Shown here piece after piece: positions 8,901-17,034 of a stretch of 43,939 nucleotides of DNA. The DNA lies in NCBI RefSeq assembly GCF_024127895.1, contig NZ_JAMYBK010000036.1, forward strand, positions 1 through 43,939. The letters are read 5' to 3'. This DNA comes from Pseudomonas guariconensis (lineage in GTDB: Bacteria; Pseudomonadota; Gammaproteobacteria; Pseudomonadales; Pseudomonadaceae). Each line of letters opens with the position of its first letter. The stretch's first letter is position 1. The notes below the pieces were generated by a model. The model did not search any database and had not been told where the DNA came from. It saw nothing but the letters and a program-made list of their open reading frames with translations. The position numbers and the translations under genes were made by a program.

Positions 8901-11451
8901 GCACTTGTTCATCGTCGGGGTGGGCTGACCAGTTAATTCCAACTGTACGAAGATAAGCCAAACAAACAGCAACTGCGCTGTCACTGCGGTCCTGCAGGAG
9001 GTATACGTCCATCTGCAGGCAGGCTACTGCCGCCTGCTCCACCGTGCTTACGGCACGCGACGTGAGGGAAGCGAGACGATCTTCGGACTGTTCAAGCTGA
9101 CCGGTGAGGAATTCGCATTCGGCTCGGTTGATTTCCAAAGCAAAGCACAAATCGTGGCGACGCGCCCAGCAATCTCCGTCGAGTAGTTCCGCCCCCACTC
9201 CCAGGTAGGACAGCGCCGAGCTATAGGCGCTGGAGGCTTTGGCACGCTGCCCGGCCAACAGGTTGAACTCGGCCAACTGTTCACGCTCAGCACGGGTTTC
9301 GATTAGCCGGGCGCCACGGTTAAGCTGACCGACAATTTCAAAGATATCATCTTCACGCCGCTCCATAGGTGTCTGCTCAGCCAGCAAACGGCCGATACGT
9401 AGGTGCGTCTCGTCACGGGCAGCGTCAGCGATAAGCGAATATGCTGCCTCCTGAATACGGTCATGGACGAATGCGCACACGCCCTGTTGGCACTCCACCA
9501 GTTCCTGGCGCACCGCGGGCCAAAGTATTGAGTGCACTCGAGGAGGCGGTAGGTCAAGCATGGCCGCTAAGGTATCGATCTGCGCCCTGCTGCCCAGGCA
9601 AGCTAATTGCTGCAGAGCCAAACGGGTTTCCAGTGGCAGACGCACCAACTTACCCACCATCAAGTCGACAACGTTGTCGGTGTAACCCTTGGCGTGGATA
9701 CGCTCTGCATCCCAACGCCAGCGACGGGCTGTGTGGTCGTAGGTAAGTAGCTCTTCCTCGATTAGCGATTGGAGGAACTGGATTATAAAAAATGGGTTCC
9801 CGGCCGTTTTGTCCTGCACCAGCCGGGCGAGTGACACGATACTCGGTGGGGGGCAGCGCAGGGACTCGGCGATCAGTTGCTCGATGTGCACACGGGCCAG
9901 GGGCTTAAGGCGGATCTCATCAATGCGCACACCAGCCTGTCGGATAGCTTGCAACTTGCCCGTCAGCGGATGATAGGCATCTACCTCATTATCACGGTAG
10001 GCGCCCACCAACATCAGGTGGTGCAACTCAGCGTGAGTCAGCAAGTCCTCCAGCAAATCAAGAGTCGCTGCATCCAGCCACTGCAGGTCATCGAGGAACA
10101 GTACTAACGGGTGATCTTCGCGGGCGAAAACACCAATGAAACGACGCAGTACCAGCAGGAAACGGCGCTGCGCCTGCTGCGGCTCTAGTTCTGCCACCAC
10201 CGGCTGTTCACCGATAATTAAACGCAACTCGGGAATCAGGTCGGTGATAAGCCGGGCATTGGACTCTAGCGCCGCCAACAGAGCATCACGCCAGCCCTCC
10301 AGCACTTCGACATTTTTGCCCAGCAACGTGCGTACCAGTCCTTGGAACGCCTGTACTAGTGTCGAATAGGGAATGTCGCGCTTGTACTGGTCGAACTTAC
10401 CGGCAGCGAATAACCCGCGTGGTTGCACCAGTGCCTTGTGCAACTCATTGACCACCGAGGACTTGCCGATCCCGGAGTATCCCGACACCAGCACCAGCTG
10501 AGGTGTGCCGTTGGCGACAACGCGCGCGAAGGCGTCAACCACCCTCGCTACCTCATATTCTCGACCATAGAGTTTCTCGGGTACCCACAAGCGATCGAAT
10601 GTGCCGTACTCGTCGAGCGTGAAGGCCTTGATCCGCCCTCTTCTCTGCCAGTCATCCAAGCACCGACGTAAGTCGTACTCGACACCTACGGCGCTCTGAT
10701 AGCGCTCCTCAGCGGTCTTGGCCAACAACTTGAGCACAATCTGCGAGAGCATCTGCGGTACGCTGCTGACACGCTCGTTCGGTGGTTGCGGTTTATGTGC
10801 AATGTGACAGTGCACCCACTCCATCGGGTCGCTGGCGGTAAACGGCAGGGTTCCGGTGAGCATCTGGTAGAGAACCACGCCGAAGGCATAGAGGTCGCTA
10901 CGCGAGTCTATGGAGCGATTCATCCGCCCGGTCTGTTCCGGAGCCATATACGCCAGGGTGCCAGCGATGGTCTCCGGAGACTCGGGGGCCTGTCTCTGTC
11001 GCGGCAATCGTGAGGCAAGACCGAAGCCGGTTAGGCGTACCTGGCCATCAGTGCAGTTGACTTGAATATGGTTGGGTTTGAGGTCCCTGTGCACCAGACC
11101 ACTCTGATGCAGATGGCGCAACGCAACAGCGATCTCGATGGCCAGACGCAGGAATGTTTGGGTTTCCAAGGGACAGAGCAGCAGGTTTGACAGCGGCTCG
11201 CCGCCGGGATCACCAAGCAACAGGCGTGTCTGCCCCTCTTCATAATGGAGCGCTTGCGGCCGCAGTGCCCAGGCACTGTCCAGTTCCTCTCGCAGACTGT
11301 ACTCATGCGCTAGCCGCTCAAGAGTCGCAGGTAATGGATGTTCAGCAACAGGACATACCACCAGTACGTCGGAATCGCCACAACCAGGCTGACAACTGCG
11401 TAAGAGGACCCGCTCACCGTCGTCCCACAGAATCTTCTGTTTGATGGCCAT
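5956..11451 (-). CDS. Trifunctional kinase-like / ATPase / GAF-PAS sensor histidine kinase
   Basis: A 1,831-residue hybrid sensor. Residues ~1-270 form a Ser/Thr-kinase-like domain; 290-480 an AAA-type ATPase with Walker A GYSGIGKSS (K330) and Walker B LFLDDLQW (D454/D455); a long helical repeat region follows; then GAF (~1260-1420), PAS (~1445-1560), and a HisKA/HATPase core with phosphoacceptor H1615 (AHEVNQP), N-box near N1732 and DTGPG near 1764. No transmembrane segments, so probably cytosolic. The kinase part lacks a glycine loop and VAIK lysine, DFG is GFG (142-144), and the catalytic-loop Asn is H128, so it is probably a pseudokinase. Its partner is the response regulator 72 bases upstream on the same strand. 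Confidence 0.92.
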   Translation of the reverse strand: MAIKQKILWDDGERVLLRSCQPGCGDSDVLVVCPVAEHPLPATLERLAHEYSLREELDSAWALRPQALHYEEGQTRLLLGDPGGEPLSNLLLCPLETQTFLRLAIEIAVALRHLHQSGLVHRDLKPNHIQVNCTDGQVRLTGFGLASRLPRQRQAPESPETIAGTLAYMAPEQTGRMNRSIDSRSDLYAFGVVLYQMLTGTLPFTASDPMEWVHCHIAHKPQPPNERVSSVPQMLSQIVLKLLAKTAEERYQSAVGVEYDLRRCLDDWQRRGRIKAFTLDEYGTFDRLWVPEKLYGREYEVARVVDAFARVVANGTPQLVLVSGYSGIGKSSVVNELHKALVQPRGLFAAGKFDQYKRDIPYSTLVQAFQGLVRTLLGKNVEVLEGWRDALLAALESNARLITDLIPELRLIIGEQPVVAELEPQQAQRRFLLVLRRFIGVFAREDHPLVLFLDDLQWLDAATLDLLEDLLTHAELHHLMLVGAYRDNEVDAYHPLTGKLQAIRQAGVRIDEIRLKPLARVHIEQLIAESLRCPPPSIVSLARLVQDKTAGNPFFIIQFLQSLIEEELLTYDHTARRWRWDAERIHAKGYTDNVVDLMVGKLVRLPLETRLALQQLACLGSRAQIDTLAAMLDLPPPRVHSILWPAVRQELVECQQGVCAFVHDRIQEAAYSLIADAARDETHLRIGRLLAEQTPMERREDDIFEIVGQLNRGARLIETRAEREQLAEFNLLAGQRAKASSAYSSALSYLGVGAELLDGDCWARRHDLCFALEINRAECEFLTGQLEQSEDRLASLTSRAVSTVEQAAVACLQMDVYLLQDRSDSAVAVCLAYLRTVGINWSAHPDDEQVRREYQQIWKQLGERSIEQLIDLPLMEDAASLATLDALGKLFAPALQSDANLACITICKAVSWSLERGNGDASCMLYANMGRVAGHRFGDYESGYRFGRLGCELVDRRGLSRHEARTYLCFSMFVVRWMRPVRECRDLLRRAFVAANRVGDLAYAAYAGNGHISDVLFLGESLAQVHQEAEQGLAYAQKIHFGLVVDFISTQLALIRTLRGRTSTFGCFDDELFDEKRFEAHLDRTPGLVLAAAKYWIRKLQARYMAGDYSVALHCVAQAKALLWGVASFTEEAEYHFHAALTLTATFDSVSSDDQLSRLRDLSGHHVQLQEWAQQCSESFTCRLALVGAEIARVEGRMIEAELLYEEAIRQAQDHGFVQIEALANELAGRFYGTRGLNKVARVYLQDACYGYRRWGADGKVRQLEERHRYLRIEELVPGPTATIATSVEHLDLATVLKVSQAASGEIVLEKLIDMVMRTAIEQAGAERGFLVLADAGELRIAAQATVGEGAMLLCNEPISSTVLAESVLYQVLRTGESLCLEDAMIDPAFTADPYIYQHGARSILCMPLVNQAKLTGALYLENNLSANVFNPGRIAVLRLLVSQAAISLENARLYRDVAEREAKIRRLVDANIIGIVVWSADGEIIEANDAFLRMVGYERDELMSGRVRWHDMTPSECRSESEKALAVAIRTGRANPFEKEYIRKDGGRVPVIVGLAAFEANLQEGVAFVLDLTERKQAEERVREGERRYREVQTELAHANRVATMGQLAASIAHEVNQPIAATVTNANAALRWLRADPPDFGEVNQVLGRIIKDANRAAEVLGRIRQLIRKTPPQKQPVDLGAALLEMVEFSRGEAAKSRTVVRVELAEDLPEVEGDRVELQQVMLNLIVNAIEAMEAVPIGERQLVVSTGYEGGGVRVRVSDTGPGFVDGNNDLLFAPFYTTKASGMGMGLSICRSIVDSHAGRLWASSNLPRGAVMQFSLPALLTTSA

Positions 11452-11523
11452 AGATCTCGACCTCTGAAGAGGGCTGTCCCCAACTGGTGGTCAGCGAGTG
11501 CTCTGAAAAAGGCCTGGCAGGTC

Positions 11524-12186
11524 TCAGATCGTTCTCTGCATTGGCTTTACGCCCAGCGCCTCAGCCATGCGCACCAGATCGGCGACGGAGCGTGCAGCTA
11601 ACTTCCTCATGACATGACCACGATGCACTTTTACGGTCACCTCACTGAGGTTGAGTTCGGCAGCGATCTGCTTGTTCATCAACCCGGCAATGACGAAGCG
11701 CAGCACATCGCGTTCTCGCTGGGTCAGTGAGTCAAACGCTTTACGTAGAGCAGCGCTGGACCTCTCGACCTGTAAGCGCTCACCATCGCGGGCCAGGCCG
11801 CTGGCCACAGCATCGAGCATATCCTGGTCACGGAAGGGCTTAGCGAGGAAGTCGACGGCGCCAGCCTTCATCGCTTTGACCGTCATGGCAATATCGCCAT
11901 GACCTGTCATAAACACGATGGGCATACGCGCACCGCTCTTCTCCATCTGCTCCTGAAATGCGAGCCCACTTTCACCACGCAGGCGTACATCAAGGATCAG
12001 GCAACTGGGGACATCACGCCTGGCGCAGGCAAGAAATGCCTGAGTGGAGTCGAAAGTCTGCACCTGTAGACCGATGGAACGCAGTAGGCCATCGAGGGCA
12101 AGACGCATGGACTCATCATCATCGACCACATAGACCACCGGCTCTTTCAAGCTATCCGGCGGACTGGAATGGGACGACGAGTTCAT
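11524..12186 (-). CDS. FixJ/LuxR-type response regulator
   Basis: A 220-residue two-domain regulator. The receiver (about residues 17-130) has the acidic pocket VDDDES, phosphoacceptor D66 (LILDVRL), the conserved Thr in VFMTGHGD and Lys in LAKPF. The C-terminal LuxR-type HTH (about 150-210) reads LTQRERDVLRFVIAGLMNKQIAAEL, then LSEVTVKVHRGHVMRKL. AGGAGG lies five bases before the ATG, a near-perfect ribosome site. It is the first gene of an operon with the giant histidine kinase and is divergent from the GlxA-like regulator. Two AAGGCTAG elements lie in the shared intergenic region. Confidence 0.93.
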   Translation of the reverse strand: MNSSSHSSPPDSLKEPVVYVVDDDESMRLALDGLLRSIGLQVQTFDSTQAFLACARRDVPSCLILDVRLRGESGLAFQEQMEKSGARMPIVFMTGHGDIAMTVKAMKAGAVDFLAKPFRDQDMLDAVASGLARDGERLQVERSSAALRKAFDSLTQRERDVLRFVIAGLMNKQIAAELNLSEVTVKVHRGHVMRKLAARSVADLVRMAEALGVKPMQRTI

Positions 12187-12278
12187 CTTGCCTCCTGAAG
12201 CCGCAGCACTCGCGGTGTGCAGGCAAAAAATCTAATATATGAAAGGGGCTGCGGTAAAGCGTGAACCCGTTGGCCAAT

Positions 12279-12351
12279 AAGGCTAGACCTTCGATATTCC
12301 GAAAGTCACCATGAACCCGCTCATTGCGATGCTATAAGTAAGGCTAGCCTT
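12279..12351. promoter_or_regulatory. Paired AAGGCTAG palindromes between response regulator and GlxA-like gene
   Basis: AAGGCTAGCCTT (12340-12351) is a 12-bp perfect palindrome. AAGGCTAGACCTT (12279-12291) is the same with one extra base. They are 61 bases apart in a 276-bp divergent promoter region, as expected for operators of one of the two flanking regulators. Confidence 0.45.
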
Positions 12352-12462
12352 GAGAGGTGAAGCGCCACCAGGCCAAAAAACCCTGAATATCGGCCAATCC
12401 GCCCTTTAACCACCAGGGCAATGCCCCTCTTTCGATAGCTCCCTTGAACAGGCTGATCTCAA

Positions 12463-13476
12463 ATGGCAAGCGCCTTTGCCCCCCCTTACCCACTCCCTGC
12501 GACGACACCGATAACCGTCGCCTTCGTCGCCTACCCACAAATGGGCCTGCTAGACCTCAGCGGTGCCCAGACCGTGTTCTGGGCCGCCAGCAAGGCCCTG
12601 GCCCAGCGCGACCTGCCCGGCTACCAACTGCTGACTACGAGCCTACGCGGTGGGTTGGTGAGAACCGTTGAGGGGTTGTCGGTAGATACCAGTGCCCTGG
12701 ACCAACTCGATCTCTCCACCGTCGATACTCTGGTGGTTCCCGGCGCACCGGACATTTGCGAAGCCCTCGATAGCCATAGTGAGTTGGTGGCCTGGTTAAA
12801 TCACGCAGCGCCCCGTGTACGGCGCGTGGCATCGGTGTGCAGCGGCGCCTTCTTGCTGGCCAAAGCAGGGTTGCTTGACGGCTGTCGCGCCGCGACCCAT
12901 TGGGCCATGTGTGACACCCTGCAACAGCGCTTCCCTGCATTGGAAGTAGATGCCGATGCGATCTATATCCAGCAAGGAGCTGTATGGACTTCAGCGGGTG
13001 TAACCGCAGGCATCGACCTGGCATTGGCGTTGGTAGAAACCGATTGCGGTCGGGACATCAGCATGCAGGCTGCACGGGAACTGGTGGTTTATCTCAAACG
13101 CCCTGGTGGACAGGCGCAGTACAGCACGTTGCTGCAATTGCAAACCCAGGACAGCCCGGCGTTCGACGAGTTGCACCTTTGGCTAACGGAGAATCTAGGT
13201 GACCCGGAGCTGTCCGTGGAACGCCTAGCGGAGCAGGCGAAAATGAGCCTGCGCAACTTCTCCCGCGTGTACAAACAGCGGACCGGGCGTACACCGGCCA
13301 AGGCCATCGAACTTTTCCGCCTGGAAGCGGCGAAACGCCTGCTGGAAAACTCCTCACGCAACATAGAGCAGATCGCCCGCGTTTGCGGTTTCGCGGACGA
13401 GGAACGATTGCGCAGTACTTTCCAGCGTCACCTGTCGATCTCCCCGCGCGACTACCGCAACCGCTTTACCCGCTAA
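12463..13476 (+). CDS. GlxA-like AraC-family regulator with DJ-1/PfpI domain
   Basis: A 337-residue regulator with an N-terminal DJ-1/PfpI (class I glutamine amidotransferase-like) domain (about 15-205) and a C-terminal AraC double helix-turn-helix (about 235-335). The cysteine of the nucleophile-elbow motif is present (SVCSGAF), so the sensing domain could bind a small ligand; catalysis is not assumed. The HTH part includes LSVERLAEQAKMSLRNF and ARVCGFADEERLRSTF. It is divergent from the response regulator-kinase operon. The first ~14 residues are not conserved, so the true start could be slightly downstream. Confidence 0.88.
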   Translation: MASAFAPPYPLPATTPITVAFVAYPQMGLLDLSGAQTVFWAASKALAQRDLPGYQLLTTSLRGGLVRTVEGLSVDTSALDQLDLSTVDTLVVPGAPDICEALDSHSELVAWLNHAAPRVRRVASVCSGAFLLAKAGLLDGCRAATHWAMCDTLQQRFPALEVDADAIYIQQGAVWTSAGVTAGIDLALALVETDCGRDISMQAARELVVYLKRPGGQAQYSTLLQLQTQDSPAFDELHLWLTENLGDPELSVERLAEQAKMSLRNFSRVYKQRTGRTPAKAIELFRLEAAKRLLENSSRNIEQIARVCGFADEERLRSTFQRHLSISPRDYRNRFTR

Positions 13477-13988
13477 ATTTGCTTTGCTCAAATCAGCATC
13501 AAGAAATATGCCGCCGTCGCTCATGAAAGAAGAATGCCGGACGCTCATGCCTGCCTTGGATTAATCGACCCGCTTTGCGGCAACCGTCGCTGACAGGTAG
13601 TTCCCGTATGCGACGTTGTGAGAGATGTGTCTTAGTCGAAAAGGTGGCTCAATATTTGGCAACCCGTGGCCAAGCTGCTGCATCATCCGGCACGACAACC
13701 CGCATTTTTTGCTCATGGGTTCATCTGTGTGATGCGCTTGAACCCAAGCCTCCCCTCGCTGCTCCAGTTCATTTCCACGAGCAACGAGCTTGCTTATGCT
13801 CGATTTCAAGACTGGGTTCCGCAGACATATAAATTGGCCCATGGACACCAACAAAACCATCAACGCCATACAACACACTATAATACCTATACCAAATGAT
13901 TACTCAGCTATACCTAGGTATACTTCTATGACTTTCTCGACAGCGTATCTTTCAAATATGGCAGAAACCGCCACGAGTAAGCCACAGG
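13477..13988. other. 512-bp intergenic region with a 14-bp palindrome
   Basis: No convincing gene. A minus-strand open frame (13561-13878) has no recognisable domain or ribosome site. The right third is AT-rich and contains the palindrome TATACCTAGGTATA (13909-13922) and a related AATACCTATACC just before it, so it probably holds the promoter of the receiver gene that follows. Confidence 0.5.
13909..13922. promoter_or_regulatory. 14-bp perfect palindrome TATACCTAGGTATA
   Basis: A perfect inverted repeat 67 bases before the receiver-protein start. Related sequences are GATACCTTTGTATAG upstream of the FAD oxidoreductase (near 14436-14450) and TACCTAGG upstream of katG. It could be the site for the neighbouring LuxR-type response regulator; that is inference. 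Confidence 0.5.
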
Positions 13989-14378
13989 ATGCAAAAGACA
14001 AATACTCGCAATAAAGCAGTCATTGCAGTGGTCGACGACGACGAGTCCCTTCGCACTGCGCTGGAAAGTCTACTGCGTGCTAGTGGCTATCAGGCATACA
14101 TTTACAGTGGTGCACGAGAATTTCTCGACTCAGAATATCTGGAGCTGGCCAGTTGTTTGATCTCTGACGTCCAGATGCCGGGCATGTGCGGTGTAGAGCT
14201 CCTTGAGGCGCTGCGCACCCGGGGCTTGAACACACCTGTGATATTTATCACCGCCTACCCCGGAGAAAGACCGTACATCGGTGCGGAGACCCCAGGAGTG
14301 GTTGCTTGCCTGCCCAAGCCTTTCGAAGCCGAGCAGTTATTGGACTGTATCGAGTTCGCTCTAGACCTAAATTCATAA
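13989..14378 (+). CDS. Stand-alone response regulator receiver protein
   Basis: 129 residues, a single CheY/FixJ-like receiver with no output domain. The acidic pair lies in VVDDDES, phosphoacceptor D60 in LISDVQMPG, the Thr in FITAYPG and the conserved Lys in LPKPFE. Such proteins act by protein contact or as phosphate sinks. The giant kinase encoded nearby is the obvious candidate donor, since hybrid kinases of this kind often sit beside FixJ-like receivers (inference). The ribosome site before ATG is weak (CACAGG). Confidence 0.88.
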   Translation: MQKTNTRNKAVIAVVDDDESLRTALESLLRASGYQAYIYSGAREFLDSEYLELASCLISDVQMPGMCGVELLEALRTRGLNTPVIFITAYPGERPYIGAETPGVVACLPKPFEAEQLLDCIEFALDLNS

Positions 14379-14637
14379 GTCACTGCCCTCTGAAAAATAA
14401 CTACCACTCTTACTCCCGCGCACTGCCCCCTATCGATACCTTTGTATAGCCATCTTTAACTAATGGGTACTGTCCTCACACTGATGTAGAAGTGCCAACT
14501 AAAGTTTTCCTTCCTAGCATGGACTTATAGCGTGCAACTGCATGCGGAACACAGCCTCCGCGCCCCTAAGTCAGCGTCACGCCGAATTTGAAGAAAAATC
14601 TTCGAGGTTATCGATCAATTTGAGTCAGGAGAATATT
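14379..14637. promoter_or_regulatory. Promoter region of the oxidoreductase-hydrolase pair
   Basis: The stretch has no gene. It holds GATACCTTTGTATAG near 14436-14450, related to the palindrome at 13909, and CAGGAG eight bases before the ATG at 14638. The open frame extends further up, but those codons do not resemble the family. Confidence 0.4.
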
Positions 14638-15840
14638 ATGAAACGAAAACTTCTGGTTATTGGTGCAGGCTTCGGTGGACTGTGGAGCGCTTTGAGCGCC
14701 GCTCGCTTACTGGACATGCACGGCCGCAGTGATGTGGAAATTACCCTGCTGGCCCCCCAGGCCGAACTGCGCATTCGCCCGCGTTTTTACGAACCCGACG
14801 TACGCAGTATGTTCGCCCCGCTGACTGACCTGTTCGGCGCGGTAGGCATACGTTTCGTCAAAGGCACCGCCAAAAGCATCGACGAACAGTCCCGCAAGGT
14901 CACCTATCACGATGAAACCGGCTGCTCCGCCGAACTGGACTACGACCGCCTGGTACTGGCAAGCGGTAGCCAACTGGCGCGCCCACCTGTCCCTGGTCTG
15001 AAAGAGCATGCTTTTGACGTTGACCAGATCGAATCGGCGGCGCACTTGGAAAACCACCTGTTGTCACTGCGCAACCAGCCGGAAAGTCGCGCACGCAATA
15101 CAGTGGTGATCGCAGGAGGTGGCTTTACTGGCATCGAGACCGCCACTGAAATGCCGGCCCGGCTACGCGCGATTCTGGGAGGCGAGCAGGACATACGCGT
15201 GGTCATTATCGACCGTGGCGAGAGTATTGGGGCGGCGATGGGCGACGGCATTCGACCGTCTATCATCGAGGCCTCCGACAGCTTAGGTATCGAATGGATC
15301 ACCGGTGCCACGGTTTCCGCGGTGGACGCCCTGGGAGTTAGTCTCGCAGATGGACGCCACATCGAGAGTCACACGGTGATCTGGACTGCTGGCTTTCGCG
15401 CCAGCCCACTGACCGAGCAGTTGACTGCCCAGCGTGACGGCCAAGGGCGCCTGTACGTAGATGGAAACCTCAAGGTTCGGGGACTGCAGAACATATTTGC
15501 CGCAGGCGATGTGGCCTATGCCGCCACCGACGATATCGGCAACTTCGCCGTGATGTCCTGCCAACACGCCATCAGCCTGGGCCGCCATGCTGGCAACAAT
15601 GCTGCCGCCGACCTACTGGACGTTGCTCCAACCCAATACCGCCAACCCAAGTACGTCACCTGCCTCGACCTGGGCACGTGGGGTGCCGTGTACACCGAAG
15701 GCTGGGACCGCCAACTAAAGCTTGTGAAAGCGGAAGCCAAGGAACTCAAGACGCAGATCAACACCATGTGGATCTACCCGCCAGCCGCAGAGCGGGACCT
15801 CGCCTTGGCCGCCGCCGATCCTCTGATCCCTGTGGCCTGA
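14638..15840 (+). CDS. FAD-dependent NAD(P)H oxidoreductase (NDH-2-like)
   Basis: A 400-residue two-dinucleotide-fold flavoprotein of the pyridine nucleotide-disulfide oxidoreductase family, closest in layout to type II NADH dehydrogenases. FAD binds at VIGAGFGG (about residues 7-14), NAD(P)H at VIAGGGFTG (about 157-165), and the second FAD motif is IFAAGDVA (about 286-293). No transmembrane segments are evident. The start at 14638 is chosen for its CAGGAG site and because the Rossmann beta1 strand begins there. It is probably co-transcribed with the MBL-fold hydrolase 79 bases downstream. Electron acceptor unknown. Confidence 0.87.
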   Translation: MKRKLLVIGAGFGGLWSALSAARLLDMHGRSDVEITLLAPQAELRIRPRFYEPDVRSMFAPLTDLFGAVGIRFVKGTAKSIDEQSRKVTYHDETGCSAELDYDRLVLASGSQLARPPVPGLKEHAFDVDQIESAAHLENHLLSLRNQPESRARNTVVIAGGGFTGIETATEMPARLRAILGGEQDIRVVIIDRGESIGAAMGDGIRPSIIEASDSLGIEWITGATVSAVDALGVSLADGRHIESHTVIWTAGFRASPLTEQLTAQRDGQGRLYVDGNLKVRGLQNIFAAGDVAYAATDDIGNFAVMSCQHAISLGRHAGNNAAADLLDVAPTQYRQPKYVTCLDLGTWGAVYTEGWDRQLKLVKAEAKELKTQINTMWIYPPAAERDLALAAADPLIPVA

Positions 15841-15850
15841 TTGCCCACCT

Positions 15851-15875
15851 GCACTTCCTCGCTCTGAGGAAGTGC
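15851..15875 (+). other. Perfect 10-bp stem-loop between two co-oriented genes
   Basis: GCACTTCCTC, loop GCTCT, GAGGAAGTGC, with no T tract after it. It lies between the oxidoreductase stop and the hydrolase ribosome site, so it may be an mRNA processing or stabilising hairpin that sets unequal expression. Confidence 0.5.
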
Positions 15876-15919
15876 TACACGCCTGATGAATTCGACCTAA
15901 AAGCGATAGGAGAACAACC

Positions 15920-16843
15920 ATGACCATGCACCTGAAAACCTTTGCCCAGCCAGGTACAGCCTCCCCCACTCAAGACCTGGTACCTTCACGCTACGCCCTG
16001 CGCGTGGGCGAGATCGACGTGCTGGTAGTCAGCGACGGTGTGCTGCCGCTACCTACTGAGACGATGTCCACCAACGCCGACCCGGCTGAGCGCGCGGCGT
16101 GGTTCAAGGAGATGCATCTGGGGCCAGACATGTTTGACTGGGCGCTGAACGTGCTGGTAGTACGTAGCGGTGATCAAATTATTTTGGTGGACGCAGGCCT
16201 AGGCAACCAGTTTCCAGGCTTTCCCCGTGCAGGTCAGTTCCCAAAGCGTCTGAAGGATGCGGGTATCGAGTTGTCGTCAATAACCGATATCGTGATCACC
16301 CATATGCACATGGACCATATCGGTGGTCTGCTCGTCGACACGGTGAGAAACGGCTTGAGCCCTGACGTGCGTATCCACGTTACTGCTACCGAAGTCGACT
16401 TCTGGAAAATCCCTGACTTCACCCTAACCGAGATGCCACAGCCTGTACCGGATGTACTGCGCCGTACTGCCAACGAGTTTATGGCCTACTACCAAAGCCG
16501 CCTGTACATCTTCGAAGACGAGTACGAAGTGGCGCCGGGCGTAGTGGCGAAACTCACTGGCGGCCACACTCCCGGCCATTGCATCGTCTACGTGAATTCT
16601 GGAGGAGAACGCCTGACCTTTGCCGGCGACGCACTATTCCCTGTAGCGTTCGATCATCCGGAATGGCACAACGGTTTTGAACACGACCCGGAAGAGTCCG
16701 TCCATGTCCGTGTACGCCTGCTGCGCGAGGCCGCAGCGAGCGGCGAAGTGTTCATCGCCACTCACCTGCCCTTCCCATCTGTAGGCCGGGTGGCGCTGGA
16801 TGGTAATGCCTTCCGCTGGATCGCCGGCTTCTGGGACTATTGA
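15920..16843 (+). CDS. MBL-fold metallo-hydrolase
   Basis: A 307-residue metallo-beta-lactamase-fold protein. The metal-binding motif HMHMDH is near residues 130-135, followed by the His of GGHTPGH and the Asp of FAGDALF, giving a normal dinuclear centre. It lacks a signal peptide and resembles lactonase or AttM-type hydrolases in general layout, but the substrate cannot be assigned. AGGAG lies well placed before ATG; a second ATG two codons later is possible. Likely in one transcript with the FAD oxidoreductase. Confidence 0.88.
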   Translation: MTMHLKTFAQPGTASPTQDLVPSRYALRVGEIDVLVVSDGVLPLPTETMSTNADPAERAAWFKEMHLGPDMFDWALNVLVVRSGDQIILVDAGLGNQFPGFPRAGQFPKRLKDAGIELSSITDIVITHMHMDHIGGLLVDTVRNGLSPDVRIHVTATEVDFWKIPDFTLTEMPQPVPDVLRRTANEFMAYYQSRLYIFEDEYEVAPGVVAKLTGGHTPGHCIVYVNSGGERLTFAGDALFPVAFDHPEWHNGFEHDPEESVHVRVRLLREAAASGEVFIATHLPFPSVGRVALDGNAFRWIAGFWDY

Positions 16844-17034
16844 CATCCCACAATGCGACCACCCTCTGCCTGCATCGTCCGTTTCTTTCTAACGATTTCG
16901 GAACAGGGGGGTTGCCGTTTCGAGTGGCAACTATCGGCGGCAAAATGCTGCCCCACCGTACGAAGCGGATCCCGGTTCAGAGCAAGCCAATACACCTCTT
17001 AACACCCATTTCAGGGTGACGGTGTAACTGCCTT

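Noticed and set aside
13561..13878. Possible 105-residue protein on the minus strand
   Set aside because: No recognisable domain, no ribosome site, and it lies in a probable regulatory region; not supported as a gene.
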